Shown in pieces: positions 61,203 to 64,000 of a DNA stretch of 64,000 bases (positions are counted from its first letter, which is position 1; each line of letters starts with the position of its first letter). The translations under genes were made by a program, and so were the position numbers. This DNA comes from Paenibacillus abyssi. GTDB lineage: Bacteria; Bacillota; Bacilli; Paenibacillales; Paenibacillaceae. The notes beneath the pieces are model-generated. The model saw only the letters and a list, made by a program, of their open reading frames with translations, did not search any database and was not told the DNA's origin. The stretch is from positions 370,175-434,174 of the forward strand of contig NZ_BMGR01000003.1 in the NCBI RefSeq assembly GCF_014640295.1, in the 5' to 3' direction.

Positions 61203-64000
61203 TTGAAAAATCGTTGGTTGAGGAGAGGCTTATCTATCCTGCTAATGGCGGTCCTGCTGTTTTCTGCCTGGGGGGCGGCCGGTGCTGAACCGTTGTCAGA
61301 GGAGAACCCTCTGATTTTAGCGGAGCGTTATCTAACGCAAAAAGAGGAAATTTTCGGCCTGATAAACCCGGGGCAGCAGCTGCAGCTGCTGCGAAGTTTG
61401 ATGGATGATTTGGGAAAAAGACATATTATGTATCAGCAAAAAGTGAACGGTGTGCCTGTGTATGGCCATTATATTCAGCTGCATTTAGACAAGGCCAACC
61501 GGGTTTACGCCGTCAACAACAAAACCGAACCAACCCTGCAGAAGCAACGTATCGATACCGTTCCGGGTTTGACGCCTGATGAAGCAGTCGCGAGTTTGGT
61601 ATCGGAGCTTGAAATTGAAGAAGGGATGTCCATTGATCTATCCCAGGCCATATATGATACCGCTATCATGATCTATCCTTACCAAGGAGTCAATTATCTG
61701 ACATACGAGATTAATCTTGCATATGACATTCCGGAGCTTGGCCGTTGGACGGCTTATGTCGATGCGCATAACGGTAAAATCATCGAAAAGTACAGTACGA
61801 TTAAATTCAGCAGTGAGAAGGCGGACAATGTCGGTTATAACGGGGATACCAAAAAGCTGAATGTATACAACGAGGAAGGCACATATTTTCTTTATGATGT
61901 GACACGCGTCGGAATGCAAGGCATTTACACCTTTGATTACAATACATCTGATCCGGAGACGGACTCAATCGGAATCGCCTCCAGTACTGATCCAAACGGA
62001 TTTGCCCCACACGCTGTAGACGCACATTACAATGCCGGCGTGGTATACGATTATTACGCGGATAAGCTTGGACGCAATAGTATTGATGGAGCAGGGATGG
62101 CTGTACAATCCATTGTCCATTACTCGGAGGACGGCAACGGTTATGATAATGCCTTCTGGGACGGAATGTTCGGCATCATGGTATATGGAAATGGCTCCGG
62201 AGCTGATAATGGCGGTTTTAATTGTTTGGCTTGTGCGTTGGATGTAGTTGCCCATGAAATGACGCATGGTGTGACAGAATACACCGCAGGGCTGGAATAC
62301 CGATTTCAGTCGGGTGCATTGGATGAGTCCATCTCGGATATTATGGGCGAGCTGATTGAAGGCGCTTATCGCAACCCTGTCGAGGATCCTCTGGATCCGA
62401 CCGCCGATGATCCGGATTGGCTTACCGGCGCCGATACCGGAGCGACACTGCGAAGCTTGAGCGATCCTAATCTTTATGACCAGCCGGCACACATGGATGA
62501 ATATCTAGATTTGCCTCTGGATTTTGACAATGGCGGGGTACATATCAACAGCGGTATCCCGAATAAAGCGGCTTATTATATCGCTACAAGAGCCGATGCA
62601 GCCGGATTTGACGGTGAAGAATTACTGGCTGGCATCGTGTACAATGCATTGACAACCTACTTGATGCCTACTTCCAATTTTGAGGACGCGCATACAGCAT
62701 TTATCCTTGCGGCCAGAGATTACGCCGAAGCGAGAGAGCTGAATCAAGCGGTAATCACGGGCATCGTCAATCAGGCCTGGCAGGATGTCGGCATCAGCTC
62801 GGAGCCAAAGTTTATAACCAGCTTTAATCCTAATATTCCAGATTTTGTACCCGCCGAATATAGTGTTTGGATGAACACAAACAAATCCGAGGTGTATTTT
62901 TATGTGCCGTACGGCACCGATGTATCGGCTTTGAACCCGACGGTGACAACGAGCCCCGGAACCACCTATGAGCCGCAAGGACCGCAGGATTTCACAGCAG
63001 CCATGCGCAGTGATACGAATCCGGATCCGGTTCCGGTGACGTACACGGTTTACGCCTCCGACAATTCCTCGCGTGATTGGTACTTGTATGCGTTTGAAGG
63101 GGGCAAGTTGAATTATTCGCAGGACGTTCTGTATGAGAATCCATCCGGTGACGGGTCAATTGCAGGCAATATCAATATCGGGCTTATCAATGACGAATGG
63201 TGGGGTGATATTGGTACCGATTTTGTAGCAGAGGGTATAGCCAATGTGAGCGGTCTGCCTGCGGGCCTTCAGGCACAAATTACGATTGCCGATCCGAAGA
63301 ATGCCGTGTTGACATTCCTAGGTCAGGCGGATGCTGCAGTGGAGGGAAATGTGGATATTGCCATTGAATTTGAGTCTGACGCCTATTCCTTCTTCTACTC
63401 GGATGAAGTTGTGGACAACAGCACAACGATCCAATTGCGCTTTCAAAGCACTCCTCCTAGCTCGGATGCGAATCTGAGCGCATTGACCGTCTCTTCAGGA
63501 ACGTTGACCCCGGCGTTTGATCCAGCTACAGCGAGCTATGACGTTAGTGTAGGCCATGAAGTTTCAAGCTTTAGCATAACGCCGACAGCCGCGGATGCGA
63601 ATGCAACCGTTAAGGTGAATAACGAGGCGGTAACAAGCGGCTCGCCAAGCTCGCCGATAACACTCAGCGAAGGCGGTAACACCGTCACAGTTGAGGTCAC
63701 CGCGCAGGACGGCACGACGAAGAAGACATACACGATTGAAGTCAATCGCGCATCAGCCCCGCCGGCGCCAAGCAGCAATGCGAATCTGAGCGCATTGACC
63801 GTCTCTGCAGGAACATTGACCCCGGCGTTTACAGCGGGTACGGCAAGTTACAGCGCGAGTGTAGGCAATGGGACAGCGAGCATCACCGTTACGCCGACAG
63901 CCGCGGATGCGAATGCAACCGTTAAGGTGAATAACGAAGCGGTAACAAGCGGCTCGCCAAGCTCGCCGATAACACTCAGCGAAGGCGGCAACACCGTCAC
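61203..64000 (+). CDS. Thermolysin-like secreted metalloprotease with cadherin-like repeats (3' end outside the window)
   Basis: At least 932 residues, read directly from TTG at 61203 (AGGGAGGT seven bases before) to the window edge. Order: signal peptide (about 1-27), propeptide with FTP/PepSY features (about 30-190), M4 catalytic domain with His351, Glu352 and His355 (AHEMTHGVTEY), the third zinc ligand Glu375 (GALDESISD) and the NGGVHINSG loop. A spacer with beta-sandwich-like regions follows (about 540-750), then tandem cadherin-like beta-sandwich units (NANLSALTVS...). The mature enzyme is presumably exported and degrades protein; the repeats may bind the wall or carbohydrate. Confidence 0.93.
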   Translation, partial: MKNRWLRRGLSILLMAVLLFSAWGAAGAEPLSEENPLILAERYLTQKEEIFGLINPGQQLQLLRSLMDDLGKRHIMYQQKVNGVPVYGHYIQLHLDKANRVYAVNNKTEPTLQKQRIDTVPGLTPDEAVASLVSELEIEEGMSIDLSQAIYDTAIMIYPYQGVNYLTYEINLAYDIPELGRWTAYVDAHNGKIIEKYSTIKFSSEKADNVGYNGDTKKLNVYNEEGTYFLYDVTRVGMQGIYTFDYNTSDPETDSIGIASSTDPNGFAPHAVDAHYNAGVVYDYYADKLGRNSIDGAGMAVQSIVHYSEDGNGYDNAFWDGMFGIMVYGNGSGADNGGFNCLACALDVVAHEMTHGVTEYTAGLEYRFQSGALDESISDIMGELIEGAYRNPVEDPLDPTADDPDWLTGADTGATLRSLSDPNLYDQPAHMDEYLDLPLDFDNGGVHINSGIPNKAAYYIATRADAAGFDGEELLAGIVYNALTTYLMPTSNFEDAHTAFILAARDYAEARELNQAVITGIVNQAWQDVGISSEPKFITSFNPNIPDFVPAEYSVWMNTNKSEVYFYVPYGTDVSALNPTVTTSPGTTYEPQGPQDFTAAMRSDTNPDPVPVTYTVYASDNSSRDWYLYAFEGGKLNYSQDVLYENPSGDGSIAGNINIGLINDEWWGDIGTDFVAEGIANVSGLPAGLQAQITIADPKNAVLTFLGQADAAVEGNVDIAIEFESDAYSFFYSDEVVDNSTTIQLRFQSTPPSSDANLSALTVSSGTLTPAFDPATASYDVSVGHEVSSFSITPTAADANATVKVNNEAVTSGSPSSPITLSEGGNTVTVEVTAQDGTTKKTYTIEVNRASAPPAPSSNANLSALTVSAGTLTPAFTAGTASYSASVGNGTASITVTPTAADANATVKVNNEAVTSGSPSSPITLSEGGNTV
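63465..64000 (+). repeat. 312-bp tandem repeat in the protease gene
   Basis: The segment from about 63465 repeats with an offset of exactly 312 bases (104 codons), e.g. 63579 with 63891 and 63468 with 63780. The halves that encode TAADANATVKVNNEAV and the following Ser-Pro stretch are almost identical at DNA level, while the segment between is more divergent. The second copy runs out of the window. Confidence 0.9.

Overview
The window looks like chromosomal DNA of an endospore-forming Gram-positive bacterium of the Paenibacillus type. The evidence is Shine-Dalgarno sequences of the GGAGG kind with frequent GTG and TTG starts, S-box and T-box leader RNAs, sporulation-linked genes (prkA, spoVR, ytxC-like, a small SASP-like protein), LiaFSR, AbrB and YesM/YesN proteins, and moderate GC. 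I saw no rRNA, tRNA, CRISPR array, prophage or intact insertion sequence.

Layout. 1-3.5 kb: end of an RraB-like gene, histidinol phosphatase, a LysR regulator and CorA. 3.9-6.3 kb: S-box controlled metA-metI. 6.4-11 kb: mqnC, a ytxC-like gene, and thrS behind a T-box. 11-17.4 kb: a 3D-domain protein, an ECF sigma factor, a soluble chemoreceptor, liaF-liaS-liaR and a YugN-like gene. 17.5-21.4 kb: htrA with its own two-component system. 21.4-30.5 kb: housekeeping metabolism (ispH, aroF, cyclophilin, glnA, thpR, serC, a PhoP-like regulator, trmL, a nucleoside phosphorylase, an AbrB protein). 30.5-37.5 kb: a YesM/YesN two-component system divergent from a carbohydrate ABC importer. 37.7-46.8 kb: aminotransferase, DUF2161 protein, prkA, a LytTR protein, methyltransferase, MATE exporter, DUF2007-like protein and spoVR. 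46.8-47.7 kb: mostly non-coding, with a probable AraC remnant. 47.7-49.8 kb: a transmembrane chemoreceptor.

The most interesting region is 49.9-60.0 kb. A LysR regulator and a sensor-less AAA+ regulator of the sigma-54-activator type precede a complete branched-chain amino-acid-type ABC importer (livJ-H-M-G-F). A ureohydrolase gene lies between the two ATPase genes. After livF come a member of the L-2-amino-thiazoline-4-carboxylate (ATC) hydrolase family and an M20 N-carbamoyl-amino-acid-hydrolase-like enzyme, then a YczE-like membrane protein. This reads as an uptake and stepwise breakdown route for a guanidino, ureido or cyclic amidino compound. The ureohydrolase has Cys in place of one metal-binding Asp, and the same palindrome (TTTGCA-N4-TGCAAA) stands before both the AAA+ regulator and the importer.

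The window ends with proC and the first 2.8 kb of a thermolysin-like secreted protease carrying tandem cadherin-like repeats. A second clear regulatory signal is a pair of direct repeats with 22-bp period. It lies at identical distances from the -10 boxes of the two promoters of the sugar importer and is probably the YesN binding site.
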